Positions 8,351 to 17,164 of a stretch of 64,000 bases of DNA are shown here, piece after piece. The stretch covers positions 108,886-172,885 of the forward strand of contig JAFTJF010000001.1 in assembly GCA_017456555.1 (NCBI GenBank), written 5' to 3'. How positions within the stretch are numbered: position 1 is the first letter of the stretch; every line of letters starts with the position of its first letter. The notes under the pieces were generated by a model. The model saw only the letters and a list, made by a program, of their open reading frames with translations, was not told where the DNA came from and made no database searches. Position numbers and translations under genes: made by a program. This DNA comes from Clostridia bacterium. GTDB taxonomy: Bacteria > Bacillota > Clostridia > TANB77 > CAG-508.

Positions 8351-9076
8351 TTACTTTTTTAATTCTTCTGTTATTTTTTCTAGCATTTCATTAAAATCGT
8401 TAAATTGTACTTTTGATAATCTATTTATTTCTTCTCTATTTCCATCAGAAAATTTATCATACATTACAATAAAATCAATTCCACTATTGATTGCAGCTTC
8501 AATACCTATTAACGAATCCTCTACAATCAAACATTCTTCTCGTTTTACCTTTAATTCATTTAATATTTTATAATGAATCTCTGGATCTGGTTTTAAATTT
8601 TTTACTGCACCTTTTGAATATATTAAACTAAAAAACTCGTCTAATGGTGCTTTATTTATAATATTTTGATTTTCTTCAATATATGTTTTGATTGTGTGAT
8701 CATTAGTGGTTGTTGCTAAAACTAAAATAAATCCATTGTCTTTTAATAATTTTAAAACTTTTTCAGCATCAGGTTTATAATCAATTATATTTTTCAAATA
8801 TTTTGCTGCAATTTCATATCTTATTTTTTTAATCTCTTGTTTTGGTAAATTAGCTTTATACTTTTCTCCTAAAAATCTACAATATTCTAAATACATGTCT
8901 TCAGACTTATTGAATTCTTTTAATTTCTCATCCCTTTGTTTTCCAATATCAATATTATCAAACTCAATCGTCCCAATTGTTTCAATAAGTTCTCTGTCTA
9001 TATCATTCCAAACTCCTATTGAATCTATTAAAGTACCATCTAAATCAAAAATTATAACTTTTTTATTTTCTAGCAT
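8351..9076 (-). CDS. HAD family hydrolase (phosphoglucomutase-like cap)
   Basis: The 241-residue protein carries all HAD motifs. Motif I is IFDLDGTLIDSIGVW at about residues 9-23 (nucleophile D and acid/base D), motif II is LATTTND, motif III is the Lys in NLKPDPEIHYKIL (KPDP), and motif IV is IVEDSLIGIEAAINSG. The helical cap between motifs I and II places it with the beta-phosphoglucomutase/phosphoglycolate-phosphatase type. It probably removes phosphate from a small phosphorylated metabolite; the exact substrate is not readable. It lies 24 bases downstream of the histidine-phosphatase-like gene. Confidence 0.88.
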   Translation of the reverse strand: MLENKKVIIFDLDGTLIDSIGVWNDIDRELIETIGTIEFDNIDIGKQRDEKLKEFNKSEDMYLEYCRFLGEKYKANLPKQEIKKIRYEIAAKYLKNIIDYKPDAEKVLKLLKDNGFILVLATTTNDHTIKTYIEENQNIINKAPLDEFFSLIYSKGAVKNLKPDPEIHYKILNELKVKREECLIVEDSLIGIEAAINSGIDFIVMYDKFSDGNREEINRLSKVQFNDFNEMLEKITEELKK

Positions 9077-9100
9077 TTTATAAAACCCTTCATTTTAACC

Positions 9101-9643
9101 TTACTTATTTATAGTATACTCCCAACCAGGTTGCCAAGCTTTTGTTTTTCTCCAATCTTCTGATATTGCTTGTTTCCAACTCTTTCCTTGAGTTAAAACT
9201 TGAATTGCAAGTTGTGGTGCTTTATGAGCCACTATAGCAATATGTTTTTCATCATAATTTTCTAATAAAAAATCACAAAAACTTTTTATTCTTTTTTCAA
9301 CATCTAACATTGCTTCTCCTTCTGGAAAGGCTTCTTCAATATGTTCTTCATATACTACTAATCCAGAATCTTTTCCATCTAAAAGACCATAATTGCATTC
9401 TCTCAATCTTTCATCATGGATAATTTCTTTCTCTCCACCAAAAACAATTTCAGCAGAATCAATTGCTCTTTTTAAATCTGAGCAAAATACAAAATCTATT
9501 TCATTCATTTTTACTTTTTCTTTTAAAGCTTTAGCTTGCTCAATTCCTTTAGGAGATAATTCACCTGGAAGCCAACCTGTCGCTTTATGTTCTAAATTAT
9601 CATAAGTTGTGCCATGTACAAAATAAGTTATTTTTATTGCCAT
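9101..9643 (-). CDS. Histidine phosphatase superfamily protein with altered RHG motif
   Basis: The 180-residue protein has the phosphoglycerate-mutase/histidine-phosphatase plan: N-terminal YFVHGTT in place of the usual (L/V)xRHGxT, then GWLPGELSPKGIEQAKALKE, VFCSDLKRAIDSAEIV (second Arg), ERLRECNYGLLDG and VAHKAPQLAIQVL (second His). The catalytic His of the first motif is kept but its neighbouring Arg, which binds the phosphate, is Val. The second Arg and both His are present. That change would be expected to weaken catalysis or change the substrate. It is the gene after the tandem NUDIX gene, 10 bases away, in a run of nucleotide-housecleaning genes. Confidence 0.82.
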   Translation of the reverse strand: MAIKITYFVHGTTYDNLEHKATGWLPGELSPKGIEQAKALKEKVKMNEIDFVFCSDLKRAIDSAEIVFGGEKEIIHDERLRECNYGLLDGKDSGLVVYEEHIEEAFPEGEAMLDVEKRIKSFCDFLLENYDEKHIAIVAHKAPQLAIQVLTQGKSWKQAISEDWRKTKAWQPGWEYTINK

Positions 9644-9653
9644 TTTATTCTCC

Positions 9654-10553
9654 TCATTCTTTAGTTATATAACTCCAGATACATTGTTTTGACATATCCC
9701 AAAATTCTTTCAAATCATCATGAGTTAAAAATTCTTCAACATTTTCAAAATCAACCCATTCTAGTTCTTCTTTCAATTTTTCTGGGACGTCTTTTTCTAG
9801 TGCTCCTTCATCTATTGCTAAATATAAATATGTATCAACATTTTCACCTTTTTTAGTTATATAGCTTAATATTCCTAATTCTTTTTCTAAAACAATTTTT
9901 ACTTTTCTTCCTGTTTCTTCTTCGGTTTCTCTTTTGGCACATTCTATTAAAGTTTCACCCTCTTCTAAATGTCCTTTTGCAAAAGAATAATCAGCTTGTT
10001 TTTTTCTAAAAACTAATCCAACTTTTTTATTTTCTTTATTTACTAAAATACAACCAGCTTTTAAAACTTTTTCAGCTCCACCTAGTCTATATTCAAAATT
10101 TAAAATATTCTCCTTCTCATCTACTTTTATTTTTATATGAAAATTATATTCTTCATCATATAAGGCTTTATTGAAATTTTTATCAAGCATCAATATATTA
10201 GATAATATTTTCTCTTTATTTAAAAGCTCATTAATTTCAATCCATTCAGAAGTATTTTCTTCAAAATTTTGTGGATTTCCTTCATATTTTTTTGCAATAA
10301 ATACATCAAATATAAATTTTCTATTTGGGTATTCAACTTCGAGAATTCCTTTTTGCACTAAATTTGAAACATCCATTCCGGTTTCTTCTTTCATTTCTCT
10401 TATTGCTGCTTCTATAGGATTTTCGCCCTCTTCAATTTTTCCACCCGGAATATCATAATATCCAATTTTATTTCCTTTAAGATATTTTGTTATAACAATT
10501 TTACCGTTTTCAATTAAACAACATTTTACAGCTTTTCTTACTGGTTTATCCAT
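9654..10553 (-). CDS. Tandem NUDIX hydrolase (two NUDIX domains)
   Basis: The 299-residue protein has two complete NUDIX domains. The first, about residues 5-130, has GGKIEEGENPIEAAIREMKEETG. The second, about 160-295, has GHLEEGETLIECAKRETEEETG, where the leading G-G is G-H and the core R-E-T-x-E-E-T-G is intact. The first resembles MutT/ADP-ribose-type and the second resembles diadenosine-tetraphosphate hydrolases (SFAKGHLEEGE is their usual context). The two halves likely hydrolyse different nucleotide derivatives. It shares a transcript with the phosphatase-like gene downstream. Confidence 0.85.
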   Translation of the reverse strand: MDKPVRKAVKCCLIENGKIVITKYLKGNKIGYYDIPGGKIEEGENPIEAAIREMKEETGMDVSNLVQKGILEVEYPNRKFIFDVFIAKKYEGNPQNFEENTSEWIEINELLNKEKILSNILMLDKNFNKALYDEEYNFHIKIKVDEKENILNFEYRLGGAEKVLKAGCILVNKENKKVGLVFRKKQADYSFAKGHLEEGETLIECAKRETEEETGRKVKIVLEKELGILSYITKKGENVDTYLYLAIDEGALEKDVPEKLKEELEWVDFENVEEFLTHDDLKEFWDMSKQCIWSYITKE

Positions 10554-10639
10554 AATATTCCTTCTTCCTAAAACAGATATTTAATTTTTGCTTATATAGA
10601 TAATCTCTTTACAATTGATTTATCTAGTTAATACTATTG

Positions 10640-11212
10640 TTATTTTAATTTACTTTTAATTATTTCTAAAGCTTTTTTTCTAGCACTAATTTCGTTCTTT
10701 TCTTCTTCTGTTAATTCTGCAAGAGTTTTTCCATTTTCAAGTTCGAAAATTTCATCAAAACCAAAACCATTATCTCCTCTTACATTTTCAGCAACATAAC
10801 CATCTATAGATGCAACACCTGTATATACATTATCTCCTTCAGCTAAAGCTATTGCTGTTGTGAAAATGATTTTTCTTTTTGACTTTTCTACACCATTTAA
10901 TTTTTTTATTATTTCTAAATTTCTTTCTCTATCTGTTCCAGCATGCCATCTTTTTGTAAATACCCCTGGAAATCCATCTAAATATTCAATTTCTATTCCT
11001 GAATCATCAGAAATACACATTTTTCCATTTAATTCTTTTGATATTACTGATGCTTTTTTTACTGCATTTTCTTCAAAAGTTTCTTTATCTTCTTCAACAT
11101 CAATATCTACTCCTAATTCTTTTATAGGAATTATTTTATATCCTTTTAAAATTTCTTGTGCTTCTTTTATTTTTCCTTTATTTCCAGAAGCAATTATAAT
11201 TTCTTTTTCCAT
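10640..11212 (-). CDS. rdgB: Non-canonical purine NTP pyrophosphatase RdgB/HAM1
   Basis: The 190-residue protein is a full-length RdgB. It has IIASGNKGKIKEAQEIL at the N-terminus (nucleotide-binding SGNxxK), ISDDSGIEIEYLDGFPGVFTKRW with the metal-binding acidic D-D-S-G and the substrate loop at about residues 67-90, and GDNGFGFDEIF at about 145-155. It hydrolyses ITP, dITP and XTP to monophosphates and keeps damaged purines out of DNA and RNA. A second, divergent homologue lies at the left edge of the window, so this genome carries two. Confidence 0.93.
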   Translation of the reverse strand: MEKEIIIASGNKGKIKEAQEILKGYKIIPIKELGVDIDVEEDKETFEENAVKKASVISKELNGKMCISDDSGIEIEYLDGFPGVFTKRWHAGTDRERNLEIIKKLNGVEKSKRKIIFTTAIALAEGDNVYTGVASIDGYVAENVRGDNGFGFDEIFELENGKTLAELTEEEKNEISARKKALEIIKSKLK

Positions 11213-11276
11213 TTTGATTATCTCCTTTTTGTTTTTTTATAAATTATATGTTTTATAATCTCTATTCACTACTCAT

Positions 11277-11633
11277 TCACAAGTCTTCTTTAGAATTTCC
11301 TTTAATTGCCACATAAATTATATATATAATCCACATTGCTATAGATACAATTAAACAAGGCAAGAAACTCACAAATATTCCAATTACTGGTAGTACTGAG
11401 AAAAATGCAATTATTGCAAAAATAACATATATAACAAATATTCCTAAATTTTGCTCTATTAGTTCTCCACATAACGCAATAATTTCATTAAAAGGCATCA
11501 TTTGATTTGCTACAAACAAACCACCAATCATTGAACCAAAATAAAATATCGCAAATGTTAGAATATATAGTATTACACTTGTTTTTGAATTTACTACTCT
11601 ATAAAAAAGACTTTGTTTTTTATTTTCTTCCAT
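11277..11633 (-). CDS. Small membrane protein, unknown function
   Basis: The start is placed at ATG 11633, preceded by AGAGGT at good spacing; an upstream in-frame ATG at 11660 lies inside the preceding gene. The 118-residue product has three hydrophobic stretches (about residues 18-42, 60-85 and 88-105) and a short charged C-terminus (KGNSKEDL). The pattern resembles small DUF4870-type membrane proteins, but no diagnostic residue is visible, so function is left open. It follows the PHP phosphatase gene by 11 bases. Confidence 0.65.
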   Translation of the reverse strand: MEENKKQSLFYRVVNSKTSVILYILTFAIFYFGSMIGGLFVANQMMPFNEIIALCGELIEQNLGIFVIYVIFAIIAFFSVLPVIGIFVSFLPCLIVSIAMWIIYIIYVAIKGNSKEDL

Positions 11634-11644
11634 ATTAATTACCT

Positions 11645-12523
11645 CTATCCTTTGTACCATTCTAATAAAAATTCTTTAGAAATATTTATATCTCCTCTTC
11701 CTACTCCAACCATTATATCTGGTTTGGGTTTTCCATGATAATCACTTCCACCAGATATAAATAAATTATTTTTTCTAGCATATTCATATAAAATATCTTT
11801 TTTATTATCGAACATTGCTGATGGGTGAAATACTTCTATTCCATCAAGTTCCTCTTCTTTTCTAATATTATCTATAAATCCTAAAGTATCTTCAAAATTA
11901 TATTCAAAAGGATGTGCTAAAAAAGCTTTTCCGCCAGCTTTATGAATTATATCAACAACTTCTTTGTGTTCTGGCATATTCACTGGTTCCATGAAAAATG
12001 GACTTTTCGGATTTGTTAATTCTTTTCTAAAGAACAATCCAAACTTACTTTCATCATATTCTCTAAAAATTTCTTTATTCTTAGGATTTCTCATTGCAGG
12101 TATAATTATTTGTCTTTCAACATATTCTGTTGGTCTTTGTGGCCATTTTATATCTTCTAAATTGTAAACAACTCCCATTTTGTCAAATATTTCTAACAAT
12201 CTTTTACCACATATTTTTTGATTCTCTATTAATTTTTCTTCTGAATAATATTTCTTGTGCCATTCATTTATTATATCTGTATCAATATCATAGGCTAATA
12301 TTTCATATTTTCTATTTTTATATAAGGCATGCATTTCAACACCTTTTATTATTTTTCCAGAAAAAAATATATTATTCTTTATTGCTGGATCATCATATTG
12401 TCTGCAATTATCATGATCAGTTATAGAAATATATTCTAATTTTCTTTCTTCACACATCTTCAAAAGTTCTTCTACTGTTTTTTCTCCATCAGAATAATTT
12501 GTATGCATATGTAAATCTATCAT
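11645..12523 (-). CDS. PHP domain phosphoesterase
   Basis: The 292-residue protein begins MIDLHMHTNYSDGEKTVEELL, the PHP motif I (H-x-H, residues 5-7), followed by SITDHDNC (motif II) and a helical insertion. Then come GGKAFLAHPFEYN (motif III His) and SGGSDYHGKPKP (motif IV D-x-H). These residues bind a trinuclear metal site. Closest in layout to the stand-alone PHP phosphatases that hydrolyse 3',5'-bisphosphates or histidinol phosphate. The start codon overlaps the last base of the pseudouridine synthase gene, so they are translationally coupled. Confidence 0.9.
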   Translation of the reverse strand: MIDLHMHTNYSDGEKTVEELLKMCEERKLEYISITDHDNCRQYDDPAIKNNIFFSGKIIKGVEMHALYKNRKYEILAYDIDTDIINEWHKKYYSEEKLIENQKICGKRLLEIFDKMGVVYNLEDIKWPQRPTEYVERQIIIPAMRNPKNKEIFREYDESKFGLFFRKELTNPKSPFFMEPVNMPEHKEVVDIIHKAGGKAFLAHPFEYNFEDTLGFIDNIRKEEELDGIEVFHPSAMFDNKKDILYEYARKNNLFISGGSDYHGKPKPDIMVGVGRGDINISKEFLLEWYKG

Positions 12524-13227
12524 TATACTCTCCTTGTTAATAAATCTATTTCTTCTTTTAAAAGTTCTCTTGACTCGCCTTCTTTTAAATCTTTTGGAAG
12601 TTTTAACTCTCCCATTGCTACTCTATGAAGTTTTGTAACTTTAGCTCCAAAACATCCAAACATTCTCTTAATTTGATGATATCTTCCTTCTGTTAAAATA
12701 ACAATTGCAGTGTATTCTCCCATTATTTCTAAACTAGCTTTTTTACAAATACCATCATTTAATTCAATTCCATTTTCAAACCCTTTAACCATATCTTCTG
12801 TTACTGGAATATCTATTTCAACTTCATAGGTTTTACTTATATGTTTTTTAGGAGCTAAAATATTATGTGCAAAAACACCATCATCTGTTATAATCATCAT
12901 TCCTGTAGTGTCTTTATCTAACCTTCCTGCCGGAAATAATTCACGATGAGAATATTTCTCGTCAATTAAATCTAATACTGTTTTTTGAGTTCTATCTTCT
13001 GTTGCAGAAATATAACCTGCTGGCTTGTTTAAAATCAAATATACATTTTTTACAACATTTATTTCATTTCCGTCGATTGCAATTATATCATTATTTTCAT
13101 CAATTTTAATATCTGATTTTAAAACCAATTCTCCATTTAACTTAACTCTTTTTTGAAGAACTAATTTTTTTACATCTTTTCGTGAATATTCAGTTTGAGC
13201 CCCTATTATTTTATCAATTCTTTCCAT
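12523..13227 (-). CDS. RsuA-family 16S rRNA pseudouridine synthase
   Basis: The start at 13227 gives MERIDKIIGAQTEYSRKDVKKL, the usual family N-terminus and S4 RNA-binding domain (about residues 1-60), with GGAG 8 bases upstream; an ATG at 13245 is also possible. The catalytic domain has PAGRLDKDTTGMMIITDDG (catalytic Asp, about residue 103) and the EGRYHQIKRMFGCFG motif of the RsuA/RluB/E/F group. It isomerises a specific uridine in rRNA to pseudouridine. First gene of a three-gene transcript with the PHP phosphatase and small membrane protein. Confidence 0.9.
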   Translation of the reverse strand: MERIDKIIGAQTEYSRKDVKKLVLQKRVKLNGELVLKSDIKIDENNDIIAIDGNEINVVKNVYLILNKPAGYISATEDRTQKTVLDLIDEKYSHRELFPAGRLDKDTTGMMIITDDGVFAHNILAPKKHISKTYEVEIDIPVTEDMVKGFENGIELNDGICKKASLEIMGEYTAIVILTEGRYHQIKRMFGCFGAKVTKLHRVAMGELKLPKDLKEGESRELLKEEIDLLTRRV

Positions 13228-13347
13228 TATTTCTCCATTTGACATTTAACCTTTTTACTTACAATTTTATAGATTAAATTTCCAATAGTATTTTAGCACT
13301 ATATTAACTTTTTTTCAAGATTAAGACGTTTTTTGAAGAATAATATC

Positions 13348-13377
13348 TTTACAATTATTCTCATTTTCATATATACT
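13348..13377 (+). promoter_or_regulatory. Likely promoter of the DUF2207 gene
   Basis: TTTACA (13348-13353), 18-base spacer, TATACT (13372-13377), 38 bases before the ATG at 13416. Confidence 0.5.
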
Positions 13378-13415
13378 AAATAGTGTAAAAATAATATATA
13401 AGAAAGAGGTAAAAA

Positions 13416-15566
13416 ATGAAATCTAATCCTTCAAAAATATTTTTAATCATATATGTTACTCTCATGATATTTTGCTGTTTCTTTCCAATGGTTTCTTGGT
13501 TTTTAGAAGATTATTATGAAGAGTCAGGAATGAATCCAACGGATTATGCTAGAATAACTGATGTTGAATATACTGCAAGATTAGTAGATGAACCTGGAAG
13601 TAAAGGAAAAGTAATTATCACTGAACGATTAACTTTTGACATTCATGCTGCCTCACAAAATAATCTGTTTTGGGAATTATGGAGAGATTTACCAGAAGAT
13701 TATATTGATGGTGTAAAAGTTGATTATAAAGTTAATTCTGTAAAACAAATTCTAGAGGATGGAACAGAAATTATTTTCCCTGAAAGTAGAAAACTTTATT
13801 GGGAAGATGAAGATTATACCGATGAAGGTCTAGCTTATGGTTGTGGCCCTAATAAATGGTATCATAGTCCCGGTCCTTATAATGAATATCTAGAGCAATA
13901 CGAATGTGTATTTTTCTATGTAGACGGTTTATATAGAGAACAACCTGTATTTGAAATTGAATATGAAATGAATAATGCAGCACTACGCTACAATGACTGT
14001 TCCGAATTATATTTAAGTATGTATTCTGAAGATACTATTAAACATTTAAAATCATTCAAAGGTCAAATACTAATACCAACTTCAGATATGCCATCTAGAG
14101 GAAACTATTATGCACATACCTATGGAACAAATTCAAATGAATTTCCATTTACTGAATCTACTTCTATAAATCCTGGATATCATACTTTTTCTTTTGAATT
14201 AAATGAAGCAGATTTAAAATTTAAACCTTATAATAAATATATAGAATTTTCTTTAGTTTCTTTTGGTAAAGACAAAGATAAATTCACAAATTATGCCTCT
14301 ATAAATGATTACTATTATGATGATGTTTTAGAAGAGATTGAATATGAACAAAAAGTATATGAAGAAACTCCAAATAAATATGCACAAATAAAATTCATTG
14401 TATTTTTTGGATGTTTAATATTTTCATTCTTAATATTAAAACGACTTCTAAATGCAGATAATCAAATAGAAAATCAATATAATTTCTATAAACCAACAAT
14501 GCAAATGGATTATTTCCGTGATATTCCAAGCAACTTAGACCCTATGTTCGCTGCCACTTTAGCTTTTTGCAAGGATAAAAAGAAAAAAGATAATCCAGAT
14601 GGATATGCAGCAATTGTACTAAGCTTAGCAAGAAAAGATTATATTGAACTAGCAAAAATTGATATAAATAGAGATTGGTCTGACACTAATGTAAAAATCG
14701 TTATTAAAGATAAACCAGTTAAATTACATCCGTCTTTAACTCTTGTTCAATCATCTATAAATGAAATTTTTGAAGATTCTATAGATGAACGTGAACCACT
14801 TACTGTAACAGAAGAATTATATTTCAATTTAATAAAGAAACACACAATCGGTTCTGAAATTTCAATGAAAGCGTTCCAAGCTAGAGTATCTATAGACTAT
14901 GATAACACAGACACTTTTGTTACTGGAATCGAAAATTCTACTGTTAATATTGGAATTTCACAAGGATATTTCCAAAAAGCAAATTATAACGAACCTGAGA
15001 AAAGATTAAAATCTAAATCTAAATCATATGCTATTTTGGGAATTTTAATTTTAGTGTTTGCTAATTTAATTTCTTATCCAACTCAATTAGATTTAGCATT
15101 TGGTGGATATACAATTTTAGGTATTACCTTAATTTTCGGTTCATTTATATTTAAATATTTGTTAAGAAAATATAGTGTTCTACTTACTCAATTTGGTGAA
15201 GACGAATATGTAAAATGGAAAGGTTTATATGATTTCTTAAATAGTGAAACTCTTATGAGTGAACGTACAATAGTTGAACTACCTATATGGGAACAATACT
15301 TAGTTTATGCAACAGCTTTCGGTATTTCTGAAAAAGTAATTAAAGCTTTAAAAATCAGATGTCCAGAAATAGTTGAAACAAGTCAAATTTTAAGTAATCC
15401 ATATTATCGTTCACACAATTTCTACCATAGTAGTCGTTCTTTCAGAAGTTCAGTTCGTTCTGCTTCTAGTATCTCTCGTGGAGGTTTCAGTGGCGGAGGT
15501 CATGGCGGTCATGGTGGCTACGGTGGCGGTGGCCGTGGTGGCGGTGGCGGCGGTGGCGGTCACTAA
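13416..15566 (+). CDS. DUF2207 domain membrane protein with glycine/histidine tail
   Basis: The 716-residue protein has an N-terminal membrane helix (about 8-28), an extracytoplasmic beta-rich DUF2207 domain (about 45-300; VDEPGSKGKVIITERLTFDIHA onward), and a membrane helix near 325-342. A long cytoplasmic region follows, then two more helices at about 540-580, the family's WEQYLVYATAFGISEKVIKALK segment near residue 628, and a low-complexity tail RSFRSSVRSASSISRGGFSGGG... made almost only of Gly, His and Ser. AGAGGT precedes the ATG. These proteins are widespread and uncharacterised. It is monocistronic and one of the few plus-strand genes. The tail is like those of the TPM proteins at 5343-8162. 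Confidence 0.88.
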   Translation: MKSNPSKIFLIIYVTLMIFCCFFPMVSWFLEDYYEESGMNPTDYARITDVEYTARLVDEPGSKGKVIITERLTFDIHAASQNNLFWELWRDLPEDYIDGVKVDYKVNSVKQILEDGTEIIFPESRKLYWEDEDYTDEGLAYGCGPNKWYHSPGPYNEYLEQYECVFFYVDGLYREQPVFEIEYEMNNAALRYNDCSELYLSMYSEDTIKHLKSFKGQILIPTSDMPSRGNYYAHTYGTNSNEFPFTESTSINPGYHTFSFELNEADLKFKPYNKYIEFSLVSFGKDKDKFTNYASINDYYYDDVLEEIEYEQKVYEETPNKYAQIKFIVFFGCLIFSFLILKRLLNADNQIENQYNFYKPTMQMDYFRDIPSNLDPMFAATLAFCKDKKKKDNPDGYAAIVLSLARKDYIELAKIDINRDWSDTNVKIVIKDKPVKLHPSLTLVQSSINEIFEDSIDEREPLTVTEELYFNLIKKHTIGSEISMKAFQARVSIDYDNTDTFVTGIENSTVNIGISQGYFQKANYNEPEKRLKSKSKSYAILGILILVFANLISYPTQLDLAFGGYTILGITLIFGSFIFKYLLRKYSVLLTQFGEDEYVKWKGLYDFLNSETLMSERTIVELPIWEQYLVYATAFGISEKVIKALKIRCPEIVETSQILSNPYYRSHNFYHSSRSFRSSVRSASSISRGGFSGGGHGGHGGYGGGGRGGGGGGGGH

Positions 15567-15604
15567 TCCATTTAACATTAACAATTATATATGTATAAAT
15601 ATAG

Positions 15605-15636
15605 AAAAAAGGAATGAAATAAATCATTCCTTTTTT
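15605..15636. terminator. Bidirectional hairpin terminator between the convergent DUF2207 and homospermidine synthase genes
   Basis: Inverted repeat AAAAAAGGAATGA / TCATTCCTTTTTT around a short loop, with A run on one side and T run on the other, so it can end transcription from both directions. Confidence 0.8.
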
Positions 15637-17104
15637 ATTTTACAAATAAATCTTTTGTTTGCAGATTAGAAAAATCTATTTTTAAATTTTCTTCTATTGT
15701 TGATTTTTCAAAAGTTTTATAAATTGTTTTTGAAATATATTTTTCAGCTATTTTTATAATATCTTTATATTCAGCAATATCATCAGGAAAATATATTCCA
15801 CCTTTTTCTTTATTTTTTATCATCCAACAAACAGCAGCTAAAGCAGACATTGCAACAGGAGTTATTGTTGGAGTTTGCCAATATGAATCATTTTTATTTT
15901 TATATAAAAATCCTACTTCTATTCTATTTCCTACCCATACTGGTTTAAAATTATCACCTATCAATAATACACCAACATACTCTGTTCCAGCTTTTATTTT
16001 TTCTTGATATATTATTTCTGCTTTTTCAGGATATATACGTCCTCTAACAATTGTTTGTCCATCTTGATTTTCACAATCTAAAGGTCCATTCGGATCTGGA
16101 TTTGGATACTCATTTACTTTTGAATTTATAAGATAATCACTTGCAGCTTTACATGGAGAATATAAAAACATAACTGTTGGTCTATATATTGTTTTATCAT
16201 TTTCCTTAACTTCTAAGCTTTTAGCTATTGTAATTGTTTCTTCATGAGGAACTAAAAATCCATCAAATTGACCATTTGGATAATATGTATGGCATTTCAT
16301 ATCTGCTGCTATTTTCTTTAATTCTAAAAAGCCATTGTCAAAATCTAATAAATTACATTCATCTTTAAAATCAATTTTTTCATGAGTTCCTATATTTATA
16401 GTTGCTTCACTAAGCATCTCAAAGAAAAAAGAATCTACACACCATGTACTATACAATTTAGCATCTTCAGGATTATCAACTTCTTGCAAATCAATATCAT
16501 TTACATGAATCATTTTTAATCCAAGTTTTTGCGCAACTTCATTAAATTTATTTTCCTTAATAAGCTTTTTCAAAGTTTTATCTTTTTTAAATTGAGTATT
16601 CACAATATATTCAATTCCAGCTTTTACGAAATGTGAAACTAATCCTGGATTATTTCCGTGTTGCAAAACAATTGGATATTTATTAGTATTATTATTTTTA
16701 TTATGTTTTTCTCTAAGCTTATTTTTCAATATATTTTCATTAAAAATACTATACCAATTTTCTGGCCAATCTGCTTCCCCTGTATTAATATACATTATAT
16801 TTTTTTCTGCACACCAATCTAAAATATCTTTAGTTCCAACAGTATCTGCAAAATCTATTAATAAATCTCCCTCTTCTAGATATTGTCCAAATATTGTTTT
16901 AAAATTATCTTTTGTTACTTCATGAACAAGAAAATTTGCAACCATTCCACCTAAATTAACATATGCTTCAAATTCACTTTTATCCATAGTTATAACAAAA
17001 TATTTATTTTCATTAAATTTAATTTCTTTAGAAATTTTTTCATAAAAACTTTTTCCAACTGCCCCAAAACCAAATTGAACAATCTTTCTGTCAAATTTTA
17101 ACAT
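15635..17104 (-). CDS. hss: Homospermidine synthase (saccharopine dehydrogenase-like)
   Basis: The 489-residue protein begins with a Rossmann dinucleotide fold (KIVQFGFGAVGKSFYEKI, GxGxxG at about residues 12-17). It then has the family segments DFADTVGTKDILDWCAEKNIMYINTGE and LQHGNNPGLVSHFVKAGIEYI (HGxNPGxVSHF), and FDGFLVPHEETITIA. The length matches bacterial homospermidine synthases. The enzyme uses NAD+ to move an aminobutyl group between polyamines and makes sym-homospermidine. It is the last gene of a five-gene operon that also has a glutathionylspermidine-synthase-like ligase, a transporter and a DUF4178-like protein, which suggests the polyamine is further conjugated or moved. Confidence 0.88.
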   Translation of the reverse strand: MLKFDRKIVQFGFGAVGKSFYEKISKEIKFNENKYFVITMDKSEFEAYVNLGGMVANFLVHEVTKDNFKTIFGQYLEEGDLLIDFADTVGTKDILDWCAEKNIMYINTGEADWPENWYSIFNENILKNKLREKHNKNNNTNKYPIVLQHGNNPGLVSHFVKAGIEYIVNTQFKKDKTLKKLIKENKFNEVAQKLGLKMIHVNDIDLQEVDNPEDAKLYSTWCVDSFFFEMLSEATINIGTHEKIDFKDECNLLDFDNGFLELKKIAADMKCHTYYPNGQFDGFLVPHEETITIAKSLEVKENDKTIYRPTVMFLYSPCKAASDYLINSKVNEYPNPDPNGPLDCENQDGQTIVRGRIYPEKAEIIYQEKIKAGTEYVGVLLIGDNFKPVWVGNRIEVGFLYKNKNDSYWQTPTITPVAMSALAAVCWMIKNKEKGGIYFPDDIAEYKDIIKIAEKYISKTIYKTFEKSTIEENLKIDFSNLQTKDLFVK

Positions 17105-17164
17105 TTATCTTGTTATCTCCTTATTACACATTAACTATAATTGGTTATTTAAAATTCTTTTTTA

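Noticed and set aside
15478-15669. Open frame in another frame of the glycine-rich DUF2207 tail.
   Set aside because: The GGN repeats give an Ala/Val-rich frame by composition; no ribosome site and it overlaps a clear gene.
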